A DNA stretch of 29,846 bases from a virus, in IMG/VR virus record IMGVR_UViG_3300005613_000304, positions 1-29,846 of that record; one strand, 5' to 3'. Shown one piece after another: positions 1 through 5,756 of the stretch. The translations under genes were made by a program, and so were the position numbers. How positions within the stretch are numbered: the first letter of the stretch is position 1; each line of letters starts with the position of its first letter. Below the pieces are notes generated by a model, which was not told the origin of the DNA, searched no databases, and saw only the letters and a list, made by a program, of their open reading frames with translations.

Positions 1-140
1 CTCATCGTGTTCTGTGCTTCCGGCGTGAAGTACCGCTTTCCTTGTCGTCTAGCCCTGGACCATGGCAACGGCAGGCGGTCGACCCGAAACCGGACTGCGC
101 CCACCGTGTCGACATCCCATATTACGACTGCATCCCACAT
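1..140 (-). CDS. RusA-like Holliday junction resolvase (partial, runs off left edge)
   Basis: Only the N-terminal 46 residues are in the window. After a short beta-like start the chain reads FRVDRLPLPWSRARRQGKRY and then FTPEAQNTM. This resembles the start of RusA-family resolvases, where a strand is followed by a proline/arginine-rich loop and an aromatic-Thr-Pro motif. RusA enzymes are small dimeric nucleases that cut Holliday junctions and sit among replication genes in many lambdoid phages. The start chosen is the ATG at 140, which overlaps the TAA of the upstream membrane-protein gene (TAATG) and has a G-rich ribosome site before it; an ATG at 152 is also in frame but lacks one. The catalytic aspartates of RusA lie further in and cannot be seen here. 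The family call is an inference from the N-terminus and gene context. Confidence 0.55.
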   Translation of the reverse strand, partial: MWDAVVIWDVDTVGAVRFRVDRLPLPWSRARRQGKRYFTPEAQNTM

Positions 141-337
141 TACCGCCCCCATCGTCGCAGATTTCGCCTGTGTCGCATTTTGTCGAGCGGGATGACTGGA
201 CACTCACCCCCGTCGTCCAAATCGCGCCTGGGGGCAATCCAGGCGGCAATCTGAGCAAGGGCCAGGAGTCCCAAGACTGTGGCGATCCCCCCGGCACAGA
301 ATCCGATACCTATCAGGGCTAAGGCGTCATCGGTCAT
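140..337 (-). CDS. small single-pass membrane protein
   Basis: A 65-residue protein with one clear hydrophobic segment at about residues 5-34, rich in Ala, Leu, Ile and Gly, followed by an acidic stretch and an Arg-rich tail (KMRHRRNLRRWGR). It looks like an inner-membrane protein with a charged cytoplasmic end. An AGGTGA ribosome site precedes the ATG. The gene starts 18 bases after the helicase-loader gene ends, and its stop overlaps the start of the RusA-like gene, so it is very probably a true member of the leftward replication operon. Function is unknown. It is too small and too early in the gene order to be called a holin with any confidence. Confidence 0.6.
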   Translation of the reverse strand: MTDDALALIGIGFCAGGIATVLGLLALAQIAAWIAPRRDLDDGGECPVIPLDKMRHRRNLRRWGR

Positions 338-355
338 TTCTATTCACCTATGCTA

Positions 356-1150
356 TCAATTGGTTACACATTCAAACACTTGCCTCATCTTGTTGCGCAA
401 GCATCGGATCATTTTAGGAGTTACCCGCGTGTTTTGCCATTCTGGAATGGATTTTTCGATGATATCAGAACGCACTTCTGGCCACCAATCATCCGGCATC
501 CATGCAGGGCGAAGGGAGTTGATGCGAGCACAAAACTCGTCGTGATCAAGTTCTCCATCCGCCGTGTATTGCATAGGGCCGACATCCCTTGGTATCTCAC
601 TTGTCTGTGCTCTGATTAGATCCAGTCGTGCTTTGGCTGGTCCATGCGAAGCCTCCCGTCGTGATGCTTTTAGGCGGTCTGGTGTCCTATTTTCCATGTC
701 GCCGGCAATGCTGCGCATTCTGGCGCGAATGGTATGCCTTCCAGAGTCAGAATGTGGGTCGATATTACCGAACGCAGCCGTACCACCGATCATGAGAAGC
801 GCATCTTGAGATGATACCGATAACGGGCTGCCGTGGCACATGTGTTGCACGATCTGATTTGTCAGTGTTTCTGCAAGAGTATCGTCGGTCACGGAGACGC
901 CCAGAATTTGCTTAAATTCTGCAATGCTTGGATATTGTTTAAATCCGTCGCGTATTTTCACAAATGCACGATTGAACTGGTCGACTGTGCATTGGTACGA
1001 AAAAAGATCGTCCTCCCATGATCGAATCGTCTCTGGATCCTTCATTTGCAGCGAATACGAGGGAACGAACGTCGTCAGTTTCAATAAAAGTTTGCGAATA
1101 TATTGCTTTGTCGCTATCATTTGCTCTGGGGGACATGTCATGTTACCCAT
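356..1150 (-). CDS. phage replication protein, helicase-loader-like
   Basis: A 264-residue protein directly after the replication initiator. Residues about 12-95 form a helical domain with a Trp (SWEDDL), a Tyr-rich helix and the phrase PSIAEFKQIL. The pattern 'helix, then P-S-x-x-E-F' is typical of small phage helicase loaders such as lambda P and the SPP1 G39P type, which bring the host or phage replicative helicase to an initiator-bound origin. The rest is charged, with an Arg/Ala-rich middle (about 150-175) and a C-terminal basic helix. No Walker A motif is visible, so it is not a DnaC-type ATPase. The ATG at 1150 has AGGAAAG before it; the gap from the initiator stop is 12 bases. Gene order (initiator, loader, RusA) supports the role; sequence similarity is weak. 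Confidence 0.55.
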   Translation of the reverse strand: MGNMTCPPEQMIATKQYIRKLLLKLTTFVPSYSLQMKDPETIRSWEDDLFSYQCTVDQFNRAFVKIRDGFKQYPSIAEFKQILGVSVTDDTLAETLTNQIVQHMCHGSPLSVSSQDALLMIGGTAAFGNIDPHSDSGRHTIRARMRSIAGDMENRTPDRLKASRREASHGPAKARLDLIRAQTSEIPRDVGPMQYTADGELDHDEFCARINSLRPAWMPDDWWPEVRSDIIEKSIPEWQNTRVTPKMIRCLRNKMRQVFECVTN

Positions 1151-1162
1151 CTTGTTCTTTCC

Positions 1163-2077
1163 TCAAACGTTGATTTCGATATCAGCAACCGATTCCCAGA
1201 GTAGCCGCTCTCGGAATCGCTTATCGGTCTTCATTTGCGCGATTACATTGTCTATTATTAACCTCCCATTTTCTGATTTTCGCAACAACCCTTCAGGGGT
1301 TTGGGGACTACGAAGCCCCCAGAATTGATCGTGACGTATGAACTCCAGGATGAGCAGGATTGATTGCGCGTTCAGATCCCTGGCTTTCGCCAGTTTGCAG
1401 ATACCTCGTTCAATGGATGATGTGGACGGTGGAGTCACACCGGTGTCTTCGAGGTATTCGGACCAGTCGTTTACCAAACCATAGTCATCTGACATAAGCG
1501 AGACATTGGTATGGACATCGACAACGGCAATAGCATTGGTATTGGCAATGTCTCGTGTTACGTGTCCTTTTTCTCTCTTTTCTTCTTCCGATCTTTCTTC
1601 TTCATCTAAAGAGTGATTAGCGATAGGTGCATGTGGTGCACCTAGTTCGTCAGGATAGGTGCATGTGGTGCACCTAGTTTGGATAGGTGCATGTGGTGCA
1701 CCTATTTCCGGGGACTGTGATGGCCGGTGCCACCGGCTGGGTGGAGTCAGGGCGTAGCATCGTCTTCGCCGGTCTTCGATCCAGTCCGGCAACGGAGCCT
1801 CGACAACCATTCCCAGGGAGATGAGATGCTGCCGCGCAGCGATGAGTTGACGCTTTGACATGCCACAATCTGCAGCCATCTTGTCGACGCCCTTGAAACA
1901 TCGGTTAGATTTGGAGCATAGTCGCGCCATCTCGGCATAGACACGGAACTGATAGGGGTTCAGACCCATGGCAAAGGCATCGAAGTCGAACCACACTGGC
2001 GGCTTTCGTTCGTCAATTACCATTATTTCTTCGGAGTTTCCTTGTTGATTTTGGCGGGATCGTGTAATATTGCCCAT
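1163..2077 (-). CDS. phage replication initiator with winged-helix domain (lambda O-like)
   Basis: A 304-residue protein. Residues about 38-100 read as a winged-helix DNA-binding domain: a helix (NPYQFRVYAEMARLC), then a recognition segment (MAADCGMSKRQLIAARQHL) and a wing. The middle, about residues 120-165, is low-complexity and is encoded by three DNA iterons and a purine-rich tract. The C-terminal part, about 195-290, is a helical domain. The layout 'DNA-binding N-terminus, origin DNA in the middle, C-terminal partner-binding part' matches lambda O, which binds its own gene. The likely role is to bind the iterons, melt the adjacent tract and recruit helicase through the next gene. The first ATG (2077) has AGGAAAGG upstream; an in-frame ATG 18 codons in is an alternative. 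A hairpin in the 5' leader may affect expression. Confidence 0.75.
   Translation of the reverse strand: MGNITRSRQNQQGNSEEIMVIDERKPPVWFDFDAFAMGLNPYQFRVYAEMARLCSKSNRCFKGVDKMAADCGMSKRQLIAARQHLISLGMVVEAPLPDWIEDRRRRCYALTPPSRWHRPSQSPEIGAPHAPIQTRCTTCTYPDELGAPHAPIANHSLDEEERSEEEKREKGHVTRDIANTNAIAVVDVHTNVSLMSDDYGLVNDWSEYLEDTGVTPPSTSSIERGICKLAKARDLNAQSILLILEFIRHDQFWGLRSPQTPEGLLRKSENGRLIIDNVIAQMKTDKRFRERLLWESVADIEINV
1563..1704. other. candidate replication origin inside the initiator gene
   Basis: On the coding (minus) strand three iterons are followed by a purine-rich, AT-richer tract at about 1614-1563, which encodes a run of Glu, Lys and Arg. In lambda the order in gene O is the same: iterons, then a strand-asymmetric A+T-rich melting region. 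The iterons are read in different frames, so their DNA sequence and not the peptide is conserved. The origin role is inferred from this architecture. Confidence 0.7.
1622..1704. repeat. three iterons with internal dyad symmetry
   Basis: The 19-base unit AGGTGCATGTGGTGCACCT occurs exactly at 1625-1643, 1657-1675 and 1685-1703. Each unit has perfect 7-base inverted arms (AGGTGCA / TGCACCT) around TGTGG, and the identity extends to GAT before and A after. Start-to-start spacing is 32 and 28 bases. These spacings are not multiples of three: units 1 and 3 encode GAPHAPI while unit 2 is read as CTTCTYP. Selection for a DNA-binding site is the simplest explanation. Confidence 0.9.
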
Positions 2078-2106
2078 ACGAACCTTTCCTATTCAAGGGT
2101 TTCGTC

Positions 2107-2137
2107 AAAACCGGAGCGCGCCAACGCTGCCGGTTTT
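2107..2137. promoter_or_regulatory. 12-bp hairpin in the leader of the replication operon
   Basis: AAAACCGG at 2107-2114 pairs with CCGGTTTT at 2130-2137, and AGCG (2115-2118) pairs with CGCT (2125-2128). G2129 is bulged and the loop is CGCCAA. It lies 30-60 bases upstream of the initiator start. It could be an attenuator or weak bidirectional terminator in RNA, or an operator in DNA; the sequence does not decide between these. Confidence 0.5.
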
Positions 2138-2141
2138 CCTA

Positions 2142-2161
2142 TTTTCCAGACTGTCTGAAAA
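2142..2161. promoter_or_regulatory. candidate operator dyad between divergent operons
   Basis: The core CAGACTGTCTG (2147-2157) is a perfect 5+1+5 palindrome. It is flanked by TTTTC on the left and AAAA on the right, giving an imperfect dyad of about 20 bases. A weak minus-strand TTGAAT element lies just upstream of it, so a repressor bound here could cover the start of the leftward operon. The binding protein is unknown; the HTH protein at 4815 is one candidate. Confidence 0.35.
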
Positions 2162-2208
2162 CAGGAATTCAAGTTTACATCCTTCTGGCCAGCCGCTCAA
2201 CGCAGTGC

Positions 2209-2237
2209 TAGAAAAAAGCACCATGCTGCGATATAAA
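2209..2237 (+). promoter_or_regulatory. candidate sigma70-type promoter for the small RNA
   Basis: TAGAAA (2209-2214, 4 of 6 match to TTGACA), a 17-base spacer, then TATAAA (2232-2237, 5 of 6 match to TATAAT). Transcription would start at about 2243-2245, almost exactly at the base of the first long stem of the predicted RNA. The agreement between the promoter and the fold strengthens both. Confidence 0.5.
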
Positions 2238-2240
2238 CGA

Positions 2241-2450
2241 GTGGTTGCGTGATGGGCGAGGGTGGAGCAATGGTTGCACCCCGGCCCGGTTTCCATCACG
2301 CGACACCTTTTTCGTTTCGGTCCCTTCGGGGAACCGAGCCTCTGGCACCTCACCAGGGGTCTCTCTTCGACATCCGTGTCCGGCTTCTCGTCAACGGGTC
2401 GCACGGATAAAAGCCCCGTATTACAGCAGATACGGGGCACCATTTTTTTT
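2241..2450 (+). ncRNA. structured small RNA, about 205 nt, family not recognised
   Basis: The region has no credible gene but a chain of strong helices on the plus strand. (1) A long stem pairs 2245-2255 with 2293-2303, extended by 2241-2243 with 2304-2306 past a bulged G; it encloses a cruciform arm (GGGT 2260-2263 / ACCC 2278-2281 and GCAA 2267-2270 / TTGC 2274-2277). (2) CGGT and CCC at 2318-2324 pair with 2329-2336 around a UUCG tetraloop with one bulged A. (3) 2339-2345 pairs with 2353-2359 around a 7-nt loop. (4) ATCCGTG at 2372-2378 pairs with CACGGAT at 2402-2408. (5) A terminator hairpin ends the RNA. A promoter fits the 5' end and a second promoter follows the terminator, so it looks like an independent transcript and not a leader of the exonuclease gene. 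It resembles no riboswitch or tRNA that I know. Function is unknown; antisense or protein-sequestering roles are possible. Confidence 0.65.
2413..2450 (+). terminator. rho-independent terminator of the small RNA
   Basis: A perfect 9-bp stem, GCCCCGTAT (2413-2421) with ATACGGGGC (2430-2438), has an 8-nt loop. It is followed after ACCA by eight T (2443-2450). The four-base gap before the T run is slightly longer than usual. Confidence 0.8.
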
Positions 2451-2462
2451 GTAAAATTGTGG

Positions 2463-2491
2463 TTGAAAAAATAGTAAAACGAAGGTAAAAG
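2463..2491 (+). promoter_or_regulatory. candidate promoter of the rightward recombination operon
   Basis: TTGAAA (2463-2468, 5 of 6 match), a 17-base spacer, then TAAAAG (2486-2491, 4 of 6 match). It lies just after the small-RNA terminator. The start would fall near 2498, giving a leader of about 20 bases with GGAGGT (2505-2510) before the ATG at 2519. Confidence 0.45.
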
Positions 2492-2518
2492 GGCATCTCT
2501 AAATGGAGGTGTACCGCA

Positions 2519-3367
2519 ATGAAAACAGGCGTGTTTTTTGACGTCCCAATGGACGAGTATCTTGCCGTTGAGGCTTTGTCAGCTTCAGGGGCAGAATGTT
2601 TGATATCACACGGGAAATGGGGGTTTTACATGCGAAACCTTCACCCCGATCGCGAACGAAGGCAGACCAACGCGCTTGCCGACGGCGAGCTGTTACACAC
2701 GTATCTACTCGAACCCGAGCGATTCGGGCGCGAATACATGCGGGGACCGGACGGGCCGGAGGACAAACGGTTGAAGATCTGGAAGGAAGCGATCGCAGAA
2801 GCCGAGGCGTCGGGGAGGCAAATCCTGAAACCCTCCCAGTACGAATGGCTGGCCCGGTGCAGAGCGGAGGTGGAAGCCCACCCATTCGCGAAATCTGCCA
2901 TCCTGAGCGACCAGGGACTCTCGGAGGTCACTGTCTACTGGGAAATGGGCGGCGTCCCGTGTAAGGCCCGATTTGACCGTTTGATGCCGAAGATCGGAAT
3001 TGATTTAAAAAAGACCAGAGACGCATCGGACGAGGGGTTCATGCGCGAGGCTGAACGCTACCGGTACGACATCAAGGCGTCCTGGTATCTGAGCGCATGC
3101 CAGGCAATGCTGGCGCTCGGAGATGACCGATTCCAACAGACGCATTTCGGGTTCGTTGCCGTCGAACAGAACTGGCCCCAGCTTGTGAACGTGTTCGCCT
3201 ACGAGATCGACGACCTGCGGCGGGCAGACCGGCAGATTGCTGCGGCGGTGGAGCTGTACCGCGACGGTCTGGAGAACGGATGGGGCCGGGATGACCTGCA
3301 CGTCAAGCGTCTGCACCTTCCGGCATGGGTCAAAAACAGGGAGGACGACGATGATGTCGGAGCGTGA
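2519..3367 (+). CDS. RecE-like exonuclease, PD-(D/E)XK nuclease superfamily
   Basis: A 282-residue protein matching the phage exonuclease family (DUF3799 / C-terminal RecE type). The N-terminus SASGAECLISHGKW and the segment ALADGELLHTYLLEPERF fit the family's start, where a conserved 'G-x-x-x-H' helix follows the substrate-binding loop. The catalytic core is visible as R-F-D153 followed by D162-L-K164 (GIDLKKT), then an alpha helix with Tyr (YDIKASWYLSACQAML). Such enzymes resect one strand of linear double-stranded DNA and hand single-stranded DNA to a partner annealase, here the RecT gene 200 bases downstream. GGAGGT lies 8 bases before the ATG. The length is right for the stand-alone nuclease module, far shorter than full E. 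coli RecE. Confidence 0.85.
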   Translation: MKTGVFFDVPMDEYLAVEALSASGAECLISHGKWGFYMRNLHPDRERRQTNALADGELLHTYLLEPERFGREYMRGPDGPEDKRLKIWKEAIAEAEASGRQILKPSQYEWLARCRAEVEAHPFAKSAILSDQGLSEVTVYWEMGGVPCKARFDRLMPKIGIDLKKTRDASDEGFMREAERYRYDIKASWYLSACQAMLALGDDRFQQTHFGFVAVEQNWPQLVNVFAYEIDDLRRADRQIAAAVELYRDGLENGWGRDDLHVKRLHLPAWVKNREDDDDVGA

Positions 3368-3605
3368 ACAGCTTCACGATTTGAAGCGAAGAGCTACTGC
3401 GATAGCTGAATTGATTCACTCGTTGAACATAGACATTGCGAAGTTTTCTATTGCCCAGGGCGGTAAAATCGACAATGACAAGGCGTGGTTTCGGTGGTTC
3501 TGCCGGGCGTTTGCGAAATCTGGAACAATCAAGACCTGCATGGTAGATTTCAATCTATTTTTGAGAAAGGCAGTTGAGCATTATGACAAACCAACAGATA
3601 GTTAA
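3351..3605 (+). CDS. small protein between exonuclease and RecT, unknown function
   Basis: An 84-residue protein (83 if the second of two adjacent ATGs is used). It overlaps the exonuclease end by 17 bases and ends 20 bases inside the RecT gene, so translation is probably coupled to both. GGAGG stands 5 bases before the start. The N-terminal half is a charged helix (EQLHDLKRRATAIAEL) and the centre is aromatic (KAWFRWFCRAFAK). No family is recognised. Its place between the two arms of a recombination pair suggests an accessory or regulatory role, but that is context only. Confidence 0.7.
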   Translation: MMSEREQLHDLKRRATAIAELIHSLNIDIAKFSIAQGGKIDNDKAWFRWFCRAFAKSGTIKTCMVDFNLFLRKAVEHYDKPTDS

Positions 3606-4485
3606 GCGCGACCCACGGGTCGACAGGCTGAACGTACTTGTGGCGAAATCTATGCCCGAGCTGGAGAAGACCATTCCGGCATCGATGCGCAAGCACCTGA
3701 CCCCCGACCGAATCACCAAAATCATCATCTCGGCAACGCTGCGACAACCGAAACTCCTCGAGTGTGAACCGGCATCCATCCTCAAAGCAGCGATGACTGC
3801 AACGAGCCTGGGGCTTGAGTGCGACGGCGTTCTCGGTGGCGCCTACCTCGTGCCTTACGGCCGGGAGGCCCAGTTCATCATCGGCTATCGGGGCTTGATT
3901 GAGCTGGCACGGCGCAGCGGGAACCTCACCAGCATCGAGGCCCACGTCGTGCGTAGGGGTGATTCGTTCCGTTGCAAGCTAGGCACTGAGGGTTCAATTG
4001 AGCATGAACCTAACTGGGAAGCCGACGAGCTGGGGGAGATGTTCTGTGTGTATGCGGTCGCGAAATTCCGGGACGGTGGTGGGCATCAGTTCGAGGTGAT
4101 GACTCGCGCCCAGGTCGATGCGATTCGGAAGTCCTCCAAGGCCGGAAACTTCGGGCCATGGAAAGACCATTACGAAGAAATGGCGAGGAAAAGTGTGGTT
4201 AGACGTCTATGCAAGTACCTCCCATTATCTGTGGACGTGCGGCAGGCATTGGTTGCAGAGGACGACAGCGCAGAACCGCCTAGGACAAGCACGGTAACCG
4301 AGGTAAACGCAATTCTGGGGGAATCTATCGATGCACAGGCATCACAAGGGCACACGGATCTATCTAGAGTCGACCGAGGGATTGAATCCACAGGACTTAG
4401 CGCGGTTCTCGACCCTGGAGCCGACGACGGGCCGGTGGTACACGATGGACAGTCGCATCGCCGAGGCGTGGAAACTGGGGATTGA
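3583..4485 (+). CDS. recT: RecT-type single-strand annealing protein
   Basis: A 300-residue RecT family annealase. Family hallmarks are clear: the early helix with IPASMRKHLTPDRITKI, the core segment SILKAAMTATSLGLECDGVLGGAYLVPYG, the phrase FIIGYRGLIELARRSG, and the late MARKSVVRRLCKYLPLS. RecT-type proteins coat and anneal complementary single strands made by the partner exonuclease. They can serve repair, genome circularisation or exchange with resident prophages. The start could be TTG at 3574, but ATG at 3583 (MTNQQIV) is the more usual choice. The last 65 residues or so are low in similarity to the family and share DNA with the next gene over about 155 bases. Confidence 0.92.
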   Translation: MTNQQIVKRDPRVDRLNVLVAKSMPELEKTIPASMRKHLTPDRITKIIISATLRQPKLLECEPASILKAAMTATSLGLECDGVLGGAYLVPYGREAQFIIGYRGLIELARRSGNLTSIEAHVVRRGDSFRCKLGTEGSIEHEPNWEADELGEMFCVYAVAKFRDGGGHQFEVMTRAQVDAIRKSSKAGNFGPWKDHYEEMARKSVVRRLCKYLPLSVDVRQALVAEDDSAEPPRTSTVTEVNAILGESIDAQASQGHTDLSRVDRGIESTGLSAVLDPGADDGPVVHDGQSHRRGVETGD

Positions 4486-4861
4486 AATCGAGAAAATTGC
4501 CCACCCTCCGAAGGGGGTGGGCGAAAATCCAGTTGAAGTATCCAAGGAAGACGAGTATCACGCTTGGCTCGTGCGTTTTCAAGCGGCTGCCCAGGATTTG
4601 GTGGCAGACACGGCGGGGAAATCCTATGGATCACAAGTCTATTGTGCCCTGAACGGATTCTGTCAATACCTCAAGGCTCGAGCGCCAGAGGTCATGCTGA
4701 AGGAGTTCTCAGAAGCAGTAGATTGGTATTTCTTCGGCGGTGTATATGCAGAGTCCACCGAACGTATGTACCGCCGATGGATTCGCAAAACTATAGACAA
4801 AATGGAGGCAAAAAATGAATCGGATAGTGATGCCGGGAATGGTACCCAACTCCGAATTTGA
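4331..4861 (+). CDS. hypothetical protein overlapping the RecT 3' end
   Basis: A 176-residue reading frame, +1 to RecT, starting at an ATG with GGGGGA 8 bases upstream. A later in-frame ATG at 4445 would remove most of the overlap and give 138 residues. The C-terminal half is helical and aromatic (YCALNGFCQYLKARAPE, then EAVDWYFFGGVYAEST and ERMYRRWIRKTIDKM). It faintly resembles the helical core-binding domain of tyrosine recombinases, but no catalytic domain follows, so no function is assigned. The reading frame is continuous and ends inside the next gene's start region, as expected for a real operon member. The exact start is the main doubt. Confidence 0.65.
   Translation: MHRHHKGTRIYLESTEGLNPQDLARFSTLEPTTGRWYTMDSRIAEAWKLGIEIEKIAHPPKGVGENPVEVSKEDEYHAWLVRFQAAAQDLVADTAGKSYGSQVYCALNGFCQYLKARAPEVMLKEFSEAVDWYFFGGVYAESTERMYRRWIRKTIDKMEAKNESDSDAGNGTQLRI
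4499..4522 (+). other. strong intragenic hairpin just after the RecT stop
   Basis: GCCCACCCTC (4499-4508) pairs with 4513-4522 in a 10-bp stem (one G-T pair) closed by a CGAA tetraloop. It starts 14 bases after the RecT stop codon. No T run follows, so it is not a terminator. It may slow ribosomes or protect the upstream mRNA end. Confidence 0.55.
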
Positions 4862-5066
4862 AAGAATCAAGGCGGCAATGACAGAGCTGCGGATCAAGTG
4901 GAACGCAAACCGGGTCGAGGGTGCTCGTGTTTGTCAGGTGCCAGAAGGAACTTTTAAGCGATGGATGGGCGGGCAGAACCTCCCAGGTACAGCAAGCGTG
5001 AAGAAATTCTGGCGGGCTTGTGAGCTGTCGGGGATTGAGGTGAGTGGGAGGCGGCGGAATGAGTGA
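4815..5066 (+). CDS. small helix-turn-helix protein
   Basis: An 83-residue protein. Residues about 28-72 have the spacing of an HTH domain: a helix around RIKWNANRVEGARVC, then QVPEGTFKRWMGGQNLP as turn and recognition helix, and a final helix KKFWRACELSG. This is the pattern of Cro/Xre-like or replication-accessory HTH proteins. It could be the regulator that binds the dyad near 2150, though that is speculative. TGGAGG lies 6 bases before the ATG. The gene overlaps the previous one by 47 bases, and the next frame starts within its last codons (ATGAGTGA), so it is embedded in a translationally coupled chain. Confidence 0.6.
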   Translation: MNRIVMPGMVPNSEFERIKAAMTELRIKWNANRVEGARVCQVPEGTFKRWMGGQNLPGTASVKKFWRACELSGIEVSGRRRNE

Positions 5067-5220
5067 CTACGTTGAGCAATGTAGCGAGTGATTTTGCGTG
5101 AGAGATGTGTGGGAGATGCAGGATCCTCGCCCTGACTATCAGTCATGGGTGTGCCAATATCCGACAGCGCGAGCATTGATTGAGTCAGTTGGTGGGAAGG
5201 TGATTGATGGGAAAGCCTGA
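5059..5220 (+). pseudogene. small gene interrupted by an in-frame TGA (or recoded)
   Basis: From the ATG at 5059 the frame reads MSDYVEQCSE, meets TGA at 5089-5091, and continues in the same frame as FCVRDVWEMQDPRPDYQSWV and then CQYPTARALIESVGGKVIDG to a stop at 5218-5220. The whole would be 53 residues. The start is well supported: GGGAGG is 8 bases upstream and the ATG overlaps the previous stop in the usual ATGAGTGA arrangement. The end overlaps the start of the next gene, as expected of a complete gene. A single TGG to TGA change would explain it, since Trp fits between Glu and Phe. Alternatives are read-through, selenocysteine, or reinitiation at GTG 5098. Function is unknown; the DPRPDY stretch is distinctive. 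Confidence 0.55.
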
Positions 5221-5410
5221 GACCTACGAGGTCAAAACCGATTGGACACACGACAACTTAATGGTGTGCCAGAGTTGCAAGTTCTTCAATGATTTCTTAG
5301 ACGAACAGGGGATGGAGAGCTGTTCTCATCCCGATCACTACTGGCAGGGAACCTACGGCGATGGGCCGGAGTGGAACGGTTTCTGTAAGCAGTGGGAGGC
5401 TAATTCGTGA
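5207..5410 (+). CDS. small Cys-rich, probable zinc-binding protein
   Basis: A 67-residue protein with four cysteines and two histidines: CQSCKFF near residue 21, then MESCSHPDHYW and GFCKQWE at the end. The Cys-x2-Cys followed by two later Cys suggests a small metal-binding fold. GGGAAGG stands just before the ATG; a TTG one codon earlier is less likely. It is one of two small cysteine proteins in this cluster (the other begins at 5757). No function is known. Confidence 0.65.
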   Translation: MGKPETYEVKTDWTHDNLMVCQSCKFFNDFLDEQGMESCSHPDHYWQGTYGDGPEWNGFCKQWEANS

Positions 5411-5428
5411 TAAGGAAGGGAGAATTCA

Positions 5429-5722
5429 ATGGTGAGTGTGCAATTTATGAGATTTCTTGATAGACATATGGATAAGTTTCTTCATTTCATAGCAGGAATT
5501 ATCGTAGCGAGTATCGCAATCCCTATTGGAATGTTGTTTGGGCTCACAGGAAATAGATTAGCAGGTCTAGCTTTACTATCTTCGATATTGGTGGGCCTTG
5601 GAAAGGAGTGGTGGGATAGTCGAGAAGAGGGCACCGGCTTCGATTCTTTCGATTTGATGTCGACGATTTTGGGTGGTTGGGTGATCGCAGGCATCACGTT
5701 CTTATATTATTCCTTGAGGTGA
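5429..5722 (+). CDS. small membrane protein resembling the YfiM/VanZ-like group
   Basis: A 97-residue protein with three hydrophobic segments at about 17-36, 42-56 and 75-95. Conserved-looking charged residues fall in a pattern seen in YfiM-like proteins: DKFLHF near the start, GLGKEWWDS in the middle, and FDSFDLMSTILGG before the last segment. In that group the His, Glu and Asp residues line a membrane pocket of unknown role. AAGGAAGGGA lies before the start. The gene is AT-richer than its neighbours, a hint of separate origin. A holin role cannot be excluded from topology alone, but the motif pattern and early position argue against it. Confidence 0.6.
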   Translation: MVSVQFMRFLDRHMDKFLHFIAGIIVASIAIPIGMLFGLTGNRLAGLALLSSILVGLGKEWWDSREEGTGFDSFDLMSTILGGWVIAGITFLYYSLR

Positions 5723-5756
5723 TTGTGATTAAATCCATGGATGAGGGGTGTGAAGA

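Noticed and set aside
1302-1321. Hairpin TGGGG...CCCCA inside the initiator gene
   Set aside because: Short stem in coding sequence without a T run on either strand; probably chance.
1622-1704. Short repeats resembling a tiny CRISPR array
   Set aside because: Units are internally palindromic, spacers are only 9-13 bases, and they lie inside a gene; they fit iterons and not CRISPR.
2105-2443. 112-codon minus-strand frame across the control region
   Set aside because: It crosses two dyads and the folded RNA, has no ribosome site, and its composition is explained by the helices; no support as a gene.
2241-2450. Riboswitch or leader of the exonuclease gene
   Set aside because: A candidate promoter follows the terminator and no known aptamer is recognised, so an independent RNA is preferred, though an attenuated leader is not fully excluded.
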